DNA of 64,000 nt, taken from NCBI RefSeq assembly GCF_014171475.1, contig NZ_CP048817.1:682001-746000 (forward strand). Reading direction: 5' to 3'. The position numbers and the translations under genes are program-made. Source of the DNA: Sphingomonas sp. So64.6b (GTDB lineage: Bacteria; Pseudomonadota; Alphaproteobacteria; Sphingomonadales; Sphingomonadaceae). Position 1 is the stretch's first letter; every line of letters begins with the position of its first letter. A model generated the notes under the pieces. The model saw nothing but the letters and a program-made list of their open reading frames with translations. It did no database searches and had not been told where the DNA came from. Positions 43,177-51,144 of the stretch are shown here, in pieces.

Positions 43177-44439
43177 TTAAGGGATCACGCCCACAGCCTG
43201 GCCCGCGGCTTTGAACATGCCGAGAATCGTGTCGATCTGTTCAGGGCTATGTTCTGCGCAGAGCGAGCAGCGCAGTAGATAAGTGCCGGCCGGTGTCGCA
43301 GGCGGCCGCGCCATGTTGACGTAGAGGCCGCCATCGAGCAGTGCCTGCCACATCGTCACCGCCTGCTCCTGATCTTCCAGGATCACCGCGATGATCGCGC
43401 TGTCCGGTTTTTCAGTGCCGAGCTTGAAGCCCATCGCGGTCAGGCCGCCATGTAATTTGCGAGCATTTTCCCACAGATGCTGACGCTTGTTATGGGCGTA
43501 TCGCAGCTTGCGGATCGATGTTGCGGCGGTCGCGACGACCGACGGCGGCAGCGATGCGGTGAAGATATAGGGGCGGCAGGCGAGCCGGATCGCCTCGAAC
43601 TTGGGATGGTTCGACACGCAGAAACCGCCGACCGTGCCGACCGATTTGGAGAAGGTGCCGACGATGAAATCGACGTCGCCCTCGCAACCCTGCTCCTCGT
43701 AAACGCCACGCCCATTGGGACCGTAGAAACCCATCGAATGCGCTTCGTCGGACAGCACCATCGCGCCGTGCTTCTTGGCCACCGCGACCATTTCCTTGAG
43801 CGGCGCGATATCGCCAAGCATCGAATAGACGCCCTCGAGCACGACCAGCTTGCCCGGCTCCTTGGGCAGGCGGCCGAGCCGCTTGTCGAGATCCTCGACA
43901 TTGTTGTGGCGGAAACGCACGATCTCGGCATTGCCTTGCTGGCAGCCGTCATAGATCGAGGCATGGCTGTCGGCGTCGAGGATGACATATTCGCCCTTGC
44001 CGGCGAGCGTCGAGATCATGCCGAGGTTGGCCATATAACCAGTCGAAAAGACGATCGCCCCGGTCACGCCATAGAATTCGCGCAGCGCTTCCTCGACATC
44101 CATATGGTCGCGGAACGTGCCGTTGAGCATGCGCGACCCGTTCGTGCCCGACCCGAACTGGTCGAGCGCATCCTTGCCCGCCTGGATCACATCGGGATCG
44201 AAGGTCATGCCCATGTAATTATAAGTGCCGAGCAGGATCGTATCCTTGCCGTTGATCACCGCTTCGGTCGGCGATTTCACCTTTTCCATCACGATCGCGA
44301 ACGGATCGGTGACGCCGGTGTCGATCAGTGCCTGGCGTTCGGCGATCAGGCCGTCGAACTTCGACATCAAATCGTGTTCGGCTGCGATCATGGGCGGGTC
44401 GGTGGGCAATGCCTCGGGGGTCTGTCCGGCATCGGTCAT
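43177..44439 (-). CDS. spt: Serine palmitoyltransferase
   Basis: PLP-dependent alpha-oxoamine synthase that condenses L-serine with an acyl thioester to 3-ketosphinganine, the first step of sphingolipid synthesis. The 420-residue protein aligns end to end without gaps with the soluble Sphingomonas paucimobilis enzyme from memory: FGSGTNGSRMLNGTFRDH, YVILDADSHASIYDGCQQGN, LSDEAHSMGFYGPNGRG, and the PLP-lysine in VGTFSKSVGTVGG (about residue 265). An ACP gene lies 4 bases upstream. This is the best taxonomic marker in the window. Confidence 0.96.
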   Translation of the reverse strand: MTDAGQTPEALPTDPPMIAAEHDLMSKFDGLIAERQALIDTGVTDPFAIVMEKVKSPTEAVINGKDTILLGTYNYMGMTFDPDVIQAGKDALDQFGSGTNGSRMLNGTFRDHMDVEEALREFYGVTGAIVFSTGYMANLGMISTLAGKGEYVILDADSHASIYDGCQQGNAEIVRFRHNNVEDLDKRLGRLPKEPGKLVVLEGVYSMLGDIAPLKEMVAVAKKHGAMVLSDEAHSMGFYGPNGRGVYEEQGCEGDVDFIVGTFSKSVGTVGGFCVSNHPKFEAIRLACRPYIFTASLPPSVVATAATSIRKLRYAHNKRQHLWENARKLHGGLTAMGFKLGTEKPDSAIIAVILEDQEQAVTMWQALLDGGLYVNMARPPATPAGTYLLRCSLCAEHSPEQIDTILGMFKAAGQAVGVIP

Positions 44440-44443
44440 CGGC

Positions 44444-44686
44444 TCAGCCCTTCAGCTTCTCGACGGCATCGACCAGCTGGCCGACGGTTTCGATCTCGGC
44501 CTGCATGTTCATCGTGATGATGATCTCGAACTCGTCCTCGATCGCGGCGACGAAATCCATCACCGTCAGGCTGTCCCATTCGAGATCGCCCTGGAACGTC
44601 GTCGCGTCCGACAGCGTCACGCCCTTCTTGTTGAACGGCTCGATCTGGGCGGCGACGGTGTCGAAAATCTGGCTGCGGTCGCTCAT
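44444..44686 (-). CDS. Acyl carrier protein dedicated to sphingolipid synthesis
   Basis: ACP of 80 residues with the phosphopantetheine site GDLEWDSLTVMDFVAAIEDE (Ser39). It starts at ATG 44686 with AAGGA upstream and ends 4 bases before spt. In Caulobacter and relatives a specialised ACP beside spt supplies the acyl group; the adjacency here supports that role. The frame extends upstream to 44827 but this would overlap the SDR gene. Confidence 0.9.
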   Translation of the reverse strand: MSDRSQIFDTVAAQIEPFNKKGVTLSDATTFQGDLEWDSLTVMDFVAAIEDEFEIIITMNMQAEIETVGQLVDAVEKLKG

Positions 44687-44751
44687 GACAATCCTTGTGT
44701 GATCTGGTGTCGCCATCCGTGACAAGTAAATGCGGCGGCTTTCCGGCGGAC

Positions 44752-45648
44752 TTATAGCAAGGAGTGGGCGCGATACCATGCCGCGGTCGCGGCGAGACCC
44801 TGCGGGGTGGGTATCCGCGGCTGCCACAGGCCGGGGGCAGGGCGTTTCGCCGGATCGACCGTCCAGTCGGGATAGCTGAGATAGTCGACGCGATCCCTTG
44901 TCAGCTTGGCCTTGCCGCCCCGGAAAAGCCGGTCGCCCCGGGCCGCGAACGACAATAATCCTTTGGGCAAGGCGAGCGGTAACACGCGCTGGCCGACCGC
45001 CGCACCGATCGCGCGGGCGAAACCATCATGTGTCCAGCCGCCCGCGACGCCGTCATCGGCTTCGAGAATGACGCGGCCGGGGTTCTCTGCAGTGAGGGCA
45101 AGCAGCAGCCGTGCGAGATCCTCGACATGGATGATGGAGATCTTGCCCGGCGGCGGAAGCAAAGCGATGCCCCGCTTGGCCAGGCGGAACATGTCGCGCA
45201 TTTCCATGTCGCCGGGGCCATAGACGCCCGGTGGCCGGACGATGGTCCAGTCGAGGTCGCTGTCCTCGACCACTCGTTCGGCCTCGGCCTTGGACCAGCC
45301 ATAGATCGACAGGCCGGGTTCGCGCGCGGTGAGCGACGATACATGGATAAATCGGCGCACGCTGGCGGCGGTCGCTGCGGCGACGATTGCGCTTGTGCCC
45401 GCGATATTCCCCGCTGCGAACCCGGCGCGATCGGGCGCGTTGACCACACCGGCGACATGGATCGCGGTATCGGCGCCACGCATCAGCTCGCCGGGTGCGT
45501 TGAGCGCCCCCTCGATCCACTCCACGCCATCACGGGCGGGTTGCGGCCGCCGCGTGAGCGCGCGGACCTGATGGCCCGCTGCGAGCGCCAGATCGATCAG
45601 TTTGCCGCCGACGAAACCGGTCCCGCCGGTGACCGCAAGAACGCTCAC
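44752..45648 (-). CDS. NAD-dependent epimerase/SDR protein, candidate ceramide reductase
   Basis: Extended short-chain dehydrogenase of 298 residues. The N-terminal Rossmann motif is VTGGTGFVGGKLIDLALAAG; the catalytic YxxxK is in GLSIYGWSKAEAERVV, and VRPPGVYGPGD is the substrate-side signature. Next to spt and its ACP, it is the expected place for the reductase (CerR in Caulobacter) that converts the 3-keto intermediate, so I favour that role. A general nucleotide-sugar epimerase is the fallback. GTG start overlaps the proB stop by 4 bases. Confidence 0.78.
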   Translation of the reverse strand: MSVLAVTGGTGFVGGKLIDLALAAGHQVRALTRRPQPARDGVEWIEGALNAPGELMRGADTAIHVAGVVNAPDRAGFAAGNIAGTSAIVAAATAASVRRFIHVSSLTAREPGLSIYGWSKAEAERVVEDSDLDWTIVRPPGVYGPGDMEMRDMFRLAKRGIALLPPPGKISIIHVEDLARLLLALTAENPGRVILEADDGVAGGWTHDGFARAIGAAVGQRVLPLALPKGLLSFAARGDRLFRGGKAKLTRDRVDYLSYPDWTVDPAKRPAPGLWQPRIPTPQGLAATAAWYRAHSLL

Positions 45649-46756
45649 AGCACCGCCATATGGTTGCGATGAACCAGCGCAGCACGGGGCGCATAACCCA
45701 GGACCGCGGTGAGTTCCTCACTGCGCTTGCCGATGATCCGGAGCGCATCGGCCGCGTCATATTCACTCAGGCCGCGAGCAAGAGGGCTACCATCGGGGCC
45801 GGCGATGGCGACCAGGTCGCCCCGCGCGAAGCTGCCCTCGACCCGCGTCGCGCCCGCCGCGAGCAGGCTCTTGCCGCGCTTCAACGCGGCAACCGCGCCG
45901 GCATCGATATGCACCGTGCCGCGCGCGGTCAGGCCGCCGGCGAGCCACGCCTTGCGTGCCGGGGCGGTCTTCTCCGCCACGAACACCGTGCCGCGCCCGG
46001 TATCGGCAAAAGCGGTGAGGGGGTTCGACACATGGCCGGATACGATCGCGAGATGTGCGCCCGCCGCCGTGGCGATGCGCGCGGCGGCGATCTTCGACAC
46101 CATGCCGCCCGATCCCATTCCCGATGCGGAGCCGGTATCGGCCATCGCTTCGATGCGCGCGTCGATCCGCTCGACCCGTTCGATCATCGTTGCATTCGGA
46201 TTGGTCGTCGGGTTGCAATCGTACAAGCCATCGACGTCCGACAACAGGATCACGCCCTGTGCCCCAGCCGCCTGTGCGACGCGCGCGGCGAGCCGGTCAT
46301 TGTCGCCGAAGCGGATCTCGGCGGTCGCAACGCTGTCGTTTTCGTTGATCACCGGCACCACGTTCAGGCCAAGCAACCGGTTGAGCGTGGCGGCGGCGTT
46401 GAGATAACGGCGGCGATCCTCGAGATCGTCGAGCGTGACGAGGATCTGTGCGGCGGTCAGGCCCTCCGCACCGAGCAGTTCCGCCCAGACCTGGCTGAGC
46501 GCGATCTGGCCGGTCGCGGCCGCCGCCTGCGCGTCCTCCAGGCTAGCGCGTCCGCCCTTCGCGAGCTTCAACCGCCGCGCGCCAAGCGCGATCGCACCGG
46601 AGGAGACGACCGCGACCTGCTGGCCGGCCCTGGAGCGCGCGGCGATATCGGCGACAAGGCTCGTCAACCACTCACGCCGCACCGCGCCCGACGGATCGAC
46701 GAGCAAAGCGGAGCCGACCTTGACGATCAGGCGGGGGCAGGAGGCGGGGAGAACAT
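45645..46756 (-). CDS. proB: Glutamate 5-kinase ProB, with apparent frameshift in codon 9 region
   Basis: First enzyme of proline synthesis (glutamate to glutamyl-5-phosphate). AAK kinase domain plus C-terminal PUA domain (GTVHIDAGAVAALKRGKSLL). VINENDSVATAEIRFGDNDR and GSGGMVSKIAAARIA are intact. The natural N-terminus would read MFSPPPAPRLIVKVGSALL, starting at ATG 46756. In the given bases a tract of five C on the coding strand (plus-strand G at 46733-46737) must be six to keep frame; as written, the ATG frame ends at TGA after nine codons. The in-frame remainder has only a TTG at 46706, which would delete the KVGS nucleotide motif. A base-call error, a real frameshift or ribosomal slippage are all possible. 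Confidence 0.85.
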
Positions 46757-46763
46757 TTCTTCA

Positions 46764-46895
46764 CCCCTCCCTTTCAAGGGAGGGGCGGGGGTGGGTGCGC
46801 GCGTCTGCGCGCTCAAAAAAGACTCGACAGCGCCCGGTACGGAGCGCCGATCGGGGCATCGAGCCCCGCCCGACGCTGCCCCACCCCTGAAGGGG
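46764..46895. repeat. Intergenic palindromes between obgE and proB
   Basis: CCCCTCCCTT (46764-46773) is followed by TC and its inverse AAGGGAGGGG (46776-46785), a perfect 10-base stem. A related shorter palindrome CCCCTGAAGGGG lies at 46884-46895. The first matches the element at 16793-16814. Dispersed intergenic repeat, possibly a processing or termination signal after obgE. Confidence 0.65.
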
Positions 46896-46912
46896 AGGGG
46901 ATAGTCGGTTGC

Positions 46913-47965
46913 TCAAAGCGGCGACCATTCGACCTGGTTTCCCTCATCGTCGATATCGCGTTTGACCGGAGCCGCTTCGACCGGGCCGATCGCCTCGATC
47001 AACTTGTCGAGAATGCCCTCAACCCCCGCGCTGGTCGCGCCCGAGATCGGGAATACCTCCGCGCCGCTCTCTTCACGCAGTTCGTTGAGCAGCATCTCGA
47101 CGATATCCGCTTCCATCACATCGGTCTTGTTGAGCGCGATGACCTCGGGCTTGTCGATCAGGCCGGCGCCGTAATTCTCCAACTCGGCACGGACCACGCG
47201 ATACGCCTCAAGCGGATCGTCACCGCTCGCGTCGACCAGATGGAGCAGCACTTTGCAGCGTTCGATATGCCCCAGGAAGCGGTCGCCGATCCCAGCGCCT
47301 TCGGCCGCGCCCTCGATCAGGCCGGGAATGTCGGCGACGACGAATTCGCGGTTCTTGTGGCTGACCACGCCCAATTGCGGCCGGGTGGTGGTGAAGGGAT
47401 AGTCGCCGACCTTGGCCTTGGCGTTGGTCACCGCGTTGATGAAGGTCGATTTGCCCGCATTGGGCAGGCCGACCAGGCCGGCATCGGCAAGCAGTTTGAG
47501 TCGTAACCAGACCCACATCTCTTCATAGGGCCAGCCGGTGCCGTGCTGGCGCGGCGTGCGGTTGGTGGAGGTCTTGTAGCTGGCGTTGCCGCGCCCGCCG
47601 TCACCGCCGCGCAGGAACACGACGCGTTGGCCCGGCACGGTGAAGTCGGCCAGCACCTCCTCCTTGTCCTCGGACAGGACCTGAGTGCCGACGGGCACGC
47701 GGATGACGATATCCTCGCCGCCCGCGCCCGTCATGTTCTGGCCCGCGCCCGGCGTCCCGCGCGGCGCGCGAAAATGCTGGGTATAGCGGAAATCGATCAG
47801 CGTATTGAGGCCGGCAACGGCCTCGAACACGATGTCGCCGCCCTTGCCGCCATTGCCGCCATTGGGGCCGCCATATTCGATGAATTTTTCACGCCGAAAG
47901 GCGACGGCACCGGGGCCGCCCGCGCCCGATCGGACGAAGATCTTTGCTTGGTCGAGGAAATGCAT
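46913..47965 (-). CDS. obgE: GTPase ObgE/CgtA
   Basis: Essential ribosome-associated GTPase, 350 residues. The Gly-rich OBG fold (FLDQAKIFVRSGAGGPGAVA, GPNGGNGGKGGDIV) covers 1-158. The G domain has GLPNAGKSTFINAVTNAKAK (G1), FTTTRPQLGVV (G2), DIPGLIEGAAEG (G3) and NKTD (G4). A short acidic tail follows. rpmA/rplU and proB nearby are its usual company. Confidence 0.96.
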   Translation of the reverse strand: MHFLDQAKIFVRSGAGGPGAVAFRREKFIEYGGPNGGNGGKGGDIVFEAVAGLNTLIDFRYTQHFRAPRGTPGAGQNMTGAGGEDIVIRVPVGTQVLSEDKEEVLADFTVPGQRVVFLRGGDGGRGNASYKTSTNRTPRQHGTGWPYEEMWVWLRLKLLADAGLVGLPNAGKSTFINAVTNAKAKVGDYPFTTTRPQLGVVSHKNREFVVADIPGLIEGAAEGAGIGDRFLGHIERCKVLLHLVDASGDDPLEAYRVVRAELENYGAGLIDKPEVIALNKTDVMEADIVEMLLNELREESGAEVFPISGATSAGVEGILDKLIEAIGPVEAAPVKRDIDDEGNQVEWSPL

Positions 47966-48011
47966 GCGCGCCCCTTAACCCGAAAGGCGCACAATCGCCA
48001 GCTTGGCGGCT

Positions 48012-48599
48012 TTATGCCGTCGTGGCGCTCGCGTGCGAGGCGATCAAGGTCTGCAGCGCCATCTCGCGTGCCGCGGTTCGCGGCAGGCCGAGCGCCTTGG
48101 CCATCGGCCCGCCAAGCAACGCATCGCCCAGCGCGGTCAGCACCAGCTGCAGTGTCTCTTCATGGATCGAGGGGCCGTCATGCACATGGCCCTCGGCCAG
48201 ATCATCGACCAGCCGGTGGATCGCCTCGAGAATCGGGTCGAGCGCATCCTCGTTACCCGTCAGGATCATCCAGCTCGCCATCGCACCGGCGCCGCGCGCG
48301 AACGCATCGAAGGTCATGTCGACCACTTCACGTGGATTCTGGTCGCCGGCGCGAGCACGCTTCGCCGCCTCACCGATCTGCGCCGTGATCGTGTCCGCCA
48401 AATGAGCGATCAGCGCCCGTTGCAGATCGGCAGCCGAGCCGAAATGATGGAGCAGATTAGCATGGGTGCGTCCGATCCGCGCCGCGACCGCCTTTAATGT
48501 CACGGCCTGTGGGCCACCCTCGACGAGCAGGGCACGCGCGGCTTCGATTGCGGCCTCGCGCGATTCTTCGGGGCTAAGTCGTCTGCGAGTTATTGACAC
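48012..48599 (-). CDS. TetR family transcriptional regulator
   Basis: Protein of 195 residues. The HTH lies at about 15-60: GPQAVTLKAVAARIGRTHAN followed by LLHHFGS, the TetR recognition region. It is divergent from a predicted metal-dependent hydrolase with 67 bases between starts, where TGTAAGTA occurs twice (48603-48610 and 48629-48636), possible operator halves. The ligand is unknown. Confidence 0.88.
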   Translation of the reverse strand: MSITRRRLSPEESREAAIEAARALLVEGGPQAVTLKAVAARIGRTHANLLHHFGSAADLQRALIAHLADTITAQIGEAAKRARAGDQNPREVVDMTFDAFARGAGAMASWMILTGNEDALDPILEAIHRLVDDLAEGHVHDGPSIHEETLQLVLTALGDALLGGPMAKALGLPRTAAREMALQTLIASHASATTA

Positions 48600-48666
48600 G
48601 AGTGTAAGTAGGTCCTAATTGACAGTCTTGTAAGTATATATTGCTGATTCCTGTTTGGAGGTTTTC

Positions 48667-49527
48667 GTGGCGAAAGCAACAACTCCCGCCGATTTGACGA
48701 TCACGCCACGCGATCTGCGTTTCGGTCGTGGCCGCGCGATGAAGCGCTGGTGGCTGAACGACGATCCGTTCGCGACCGCCTTCTACAATTCGCTGTCAGT
48801 CACTTTCCCCAAGGGGGAGGGGTTCTTCATCGACAGCGTGCGCAACTTTCGCGACGGCACCTCACCGCGCCTCGCCGCCGAGATCCAGGCGTTCATCAAG
48901 CAGGAAGTGATCCATACCCGCGAGCATGTCGCGTTCAACCGGCACGTCACCGACCAGGGTTATGACATCTCGATGCTCGACAAGCATATCGACGCGGCGC
49001 TTGCGCTCACCAAAGGCCGCCCGCCGATCGCCAGCCTCGCCGCGACCATGGGGCTCGAGCATTTCACTGCGATCATCGCCAACCAGTTGATCGCCAATCC
49101 GCGCCATCTCGCCGGCGGCGACGAACAGGCGGTCGCGCTGTGGCGCTGGCACGCGGCGGAGGAGATCGAGCATAAGGGCGTCGCTTATGACACCTGGCTG
49201 CACGCGACGAAGCATTGGTCACGCTGGATGCGCTGGAAGATCAAGGCGTTGGTCATGCTCGGTACGACCGCGCGCTTCTTCGACGGCCGATACCGTGGGA
49301 TGCTCGATCTGTTGCGTCAGGACGGCATCACCGGCTTGAAGGCGCATCGCGGCATCATCTGGTACGCGCTCGGTCGCCCCGGCATGGCGCGCAAGGTGCT
49401 CGGCGCGTGGATATCGTTCTTCCTGCCGGGTTTTCATCCGTGGAAGCATGACGACCGCCGACTGATCGGCCTGGCCGAAAGCGATTATCAGGCCGCCATC
49501 CTTCCGCGGGAAACCGTGGCGGCCTGA
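48667..49527 (+). CDS. Predicted metal-dependent hydrolase (COG3687 family)
   Basis: Protein of 286 residues of the PF10118 type. It starts AKATTPADLTITPRDLRF, and metal-ligand rich segments are KQEVIHTREHVAFNRHV, GLEHFTAII and WRWHAAEEIEHKGVAYDTW, a ferritin-like Glu/His pattern. Substrate unknown. GTG at 48667 follows GGAGG; the TTG at 48655 is rejected. It is divergent from a TetR gene that probably controls it. Confidence 0.85.
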   Translation: MAKATTPADLTITPRDLRFGRGRAMKRWWLNDDPFATAFYNSLSVTFPKGEGFFIDSVRNFRDGTSPRLAAEIQAFIKQEVIHTREHVAFNRHVTDQGYDISMLDKHIDAALALTKGRPPIASLAATMGLEHFTAIIANQLIANPRHLAGGDEQAVALWRWHAAEEIEHKGVAYDTWLHATKHWSRWMRWKIKALVMLGTTARFFDGRYRGMLDLLRQDGITGLKAHRGIIWYALGRPGMARKVLGAWISFFLPGFHPWKHDDRRLIGLAESDYQAAILPRETVAA

Positions 49528-49533
49528 TCTCCA

Positions 49534-50076
49534 TTACGCCGCGAGACACATGTCCGCGGTTCGGTCGTCATCATCGAGATCGAGCGCCATCTTGACGCTC
49601 GCCACCTCGCGCCCGCGTGCCATGCAATAGAGCGGCGCGCGACCGGTTTCGCGGAAGCCGAGCTTGCGCAGCACGTTGCCCGAGGCCGGATTGTCGACGA
49701 AATGGCCCGAGCTCACACTCTTCAGCCCAAGCGCGTGCCGTGCCATGTGCAGCACGGCACGGCTCGCCTCGGTCGCATAGCCGCGACCCCAGACAGAGGG
49801 CGTGAGCCAATAGCCGAGATCGAACACGCCGGCATCCTCGCGCAGCCCGATCCCGCCAATGATGCGGAAATCATGCTCATGGCTGACGATGACGAAATCG
49901 GTGTCGGTCGCGCCGCGTGGGCGCGACAGCCATTCGGCCGCATCGTCCGGGCGATAGGGCCAGGGAAGGCGGGCCAGCTTCATCGCCACGCTTTCATGCG
50001 CGATGGCCTGGGCCAGTTCGGGGGCTTCTTCCGGCCAGCCGGGCCGCAACGTCAATCTCTTGGTCCGAGCGAACAT
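49534..50076 (-). CDS. GNAT family N-acetyltransferase (RimJ/RimL type)
   Basis: Acetyltransferase of 180 residues. Acetyl-CoA loop motif LTPSVWGRGYATEASRAVLH and VDNPASGNVLRKLGFRETG are the RimJ/L signatures. Target not predictable, though neighbouring rpmA/rplU and the RimJ/L likeness make a ribosomal or other protein N-terminus possible. A perfect inverted repeat (50101-50127) lies just upstream of its start. Confidence 0.87.
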   Translation of the reverse strand: MFARTKRLTLRPGWPEEAPELAQAIAHESVAMKLARLPWPYRPDDAAEWLSRPRGATDTDFVIVSHEHDFRIIGGIGLREDAGVFDLGYWLTPSVWGRGYATEASRAVLHMARHALGLKSVSSGHFVDNPASGNVLRKLGFRETGRAPLYCMARGREVASVKMALDLDDDDRTADMCLAA

Positions 50077-50100
50077 CGATACTCTCCTCGTCGCGCCGCC

Positions 50101-50127
50101 GCTGCCACGTCTGCATGACGTGGCAGC
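50101..50127. promoter_or_regulatory. Perfect inverted repeat upstream of the GNAT gene
   Basis: GCTGCCACGT and ACGTGGCAGC flank a 7-base loop (CTGCATG). With no T-run it looks like an operator or leader hairpin, 24 bases before the GNAT start. Confidence 0.5.
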
Positions 50128-50152
50128 GACAATGGTTGGGGAGGGAGCATGA

Positions 50153-50186
50153 AAAAAGGGAGGCGGGGCGACCCGTCTCCCTTTTT
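50153..50186. terminator. Intrinsic terminator of rplU-rpmA
   Basis: AAAAAGGGAGGCGGG (50153-50167) pairs with CCCGTCTCCCTTTTT (50172-50186) with one mismatch, ending in U-runs in both directions. A second hairpin (GGGCAACC/GGTTGCCC, 50221-50241) sits directly behind the rpmA stop. Confidence 0.8.
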
Positions 50187-50243
50187 AAGGTTTCCTGTTG
50201 GAAACCCGGGTCGCCCTGCTGGGCAACCCGATCGGTTGCCCGT

Positions 50244-50513
50244 TTATTCGGCCGCGGCCGCCATAATTTCTACCGAACAGAATTTACGTCCAAGCTTGCC
50301 TTCCTTGAAGGTCACTCGGCCGCCGGTCAGCGCGAACAGGGTGTGATCCTTGCCCATGCCGACATTGGTGCCCGGGTAAAACTTGGTGCCGCGCTGACGC
50401 ACGAGAATGTTGCCCGGGACGACTGCTTCGCCACCGAACTTCTTCACGCCAAGGCGACGACCGGCCGAATCACGACCGTTACGCGATGAACCGCCTGCTT
50501 TCTTATGTGCCAT
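50244..50513 (-). CDS. rpmA: 50S ribosomal protein bL27
   Basis: Ribosomal protein of 89 residues that reaches toward the peptidyl-transferase centre. [20 protein letters not shown] is the conserved N-terminal tail; [20 protein letters not shown] follows. It is 13 bases downstream of rplU. GGAGTA-like sequence before the ATG. Confidence 0.97.
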   Translation of the reverse strand: MAHKKAGGSSRNGRDSAGRRLGVKKFGGEAVVPGNILVRQRGTKFYPGTNVGMGKDHTLFALTGGRVTFKEGKLGRKFCSVEIMAAAAE

Positions 50514-50526
50514 CTCGAACTACTCC

Positions 50527-50904
<378 letters not shown>

Positions 50905-51144
50905 GGCCTTACATCTTTCAAAACGATAATGACCCACGTCAGGCAAGCCCGACGCGGGAAAGAGTGGCCAGCTAGGCGAGGAGGGCGCTGCTGTCAACCG
51001 TTGCGAGGCTCTTTTAGGCTGTTGCTGCATGGCAACAGGAGCGGCAATTCATCGGTCTGGATCAGTTTCCGCATTGTGACATCCCGGTGACTGCATAAGC
51101 TAGTCCCGATACGGACCTACGTTCGTTTTTTCGGGGGAAAACAA

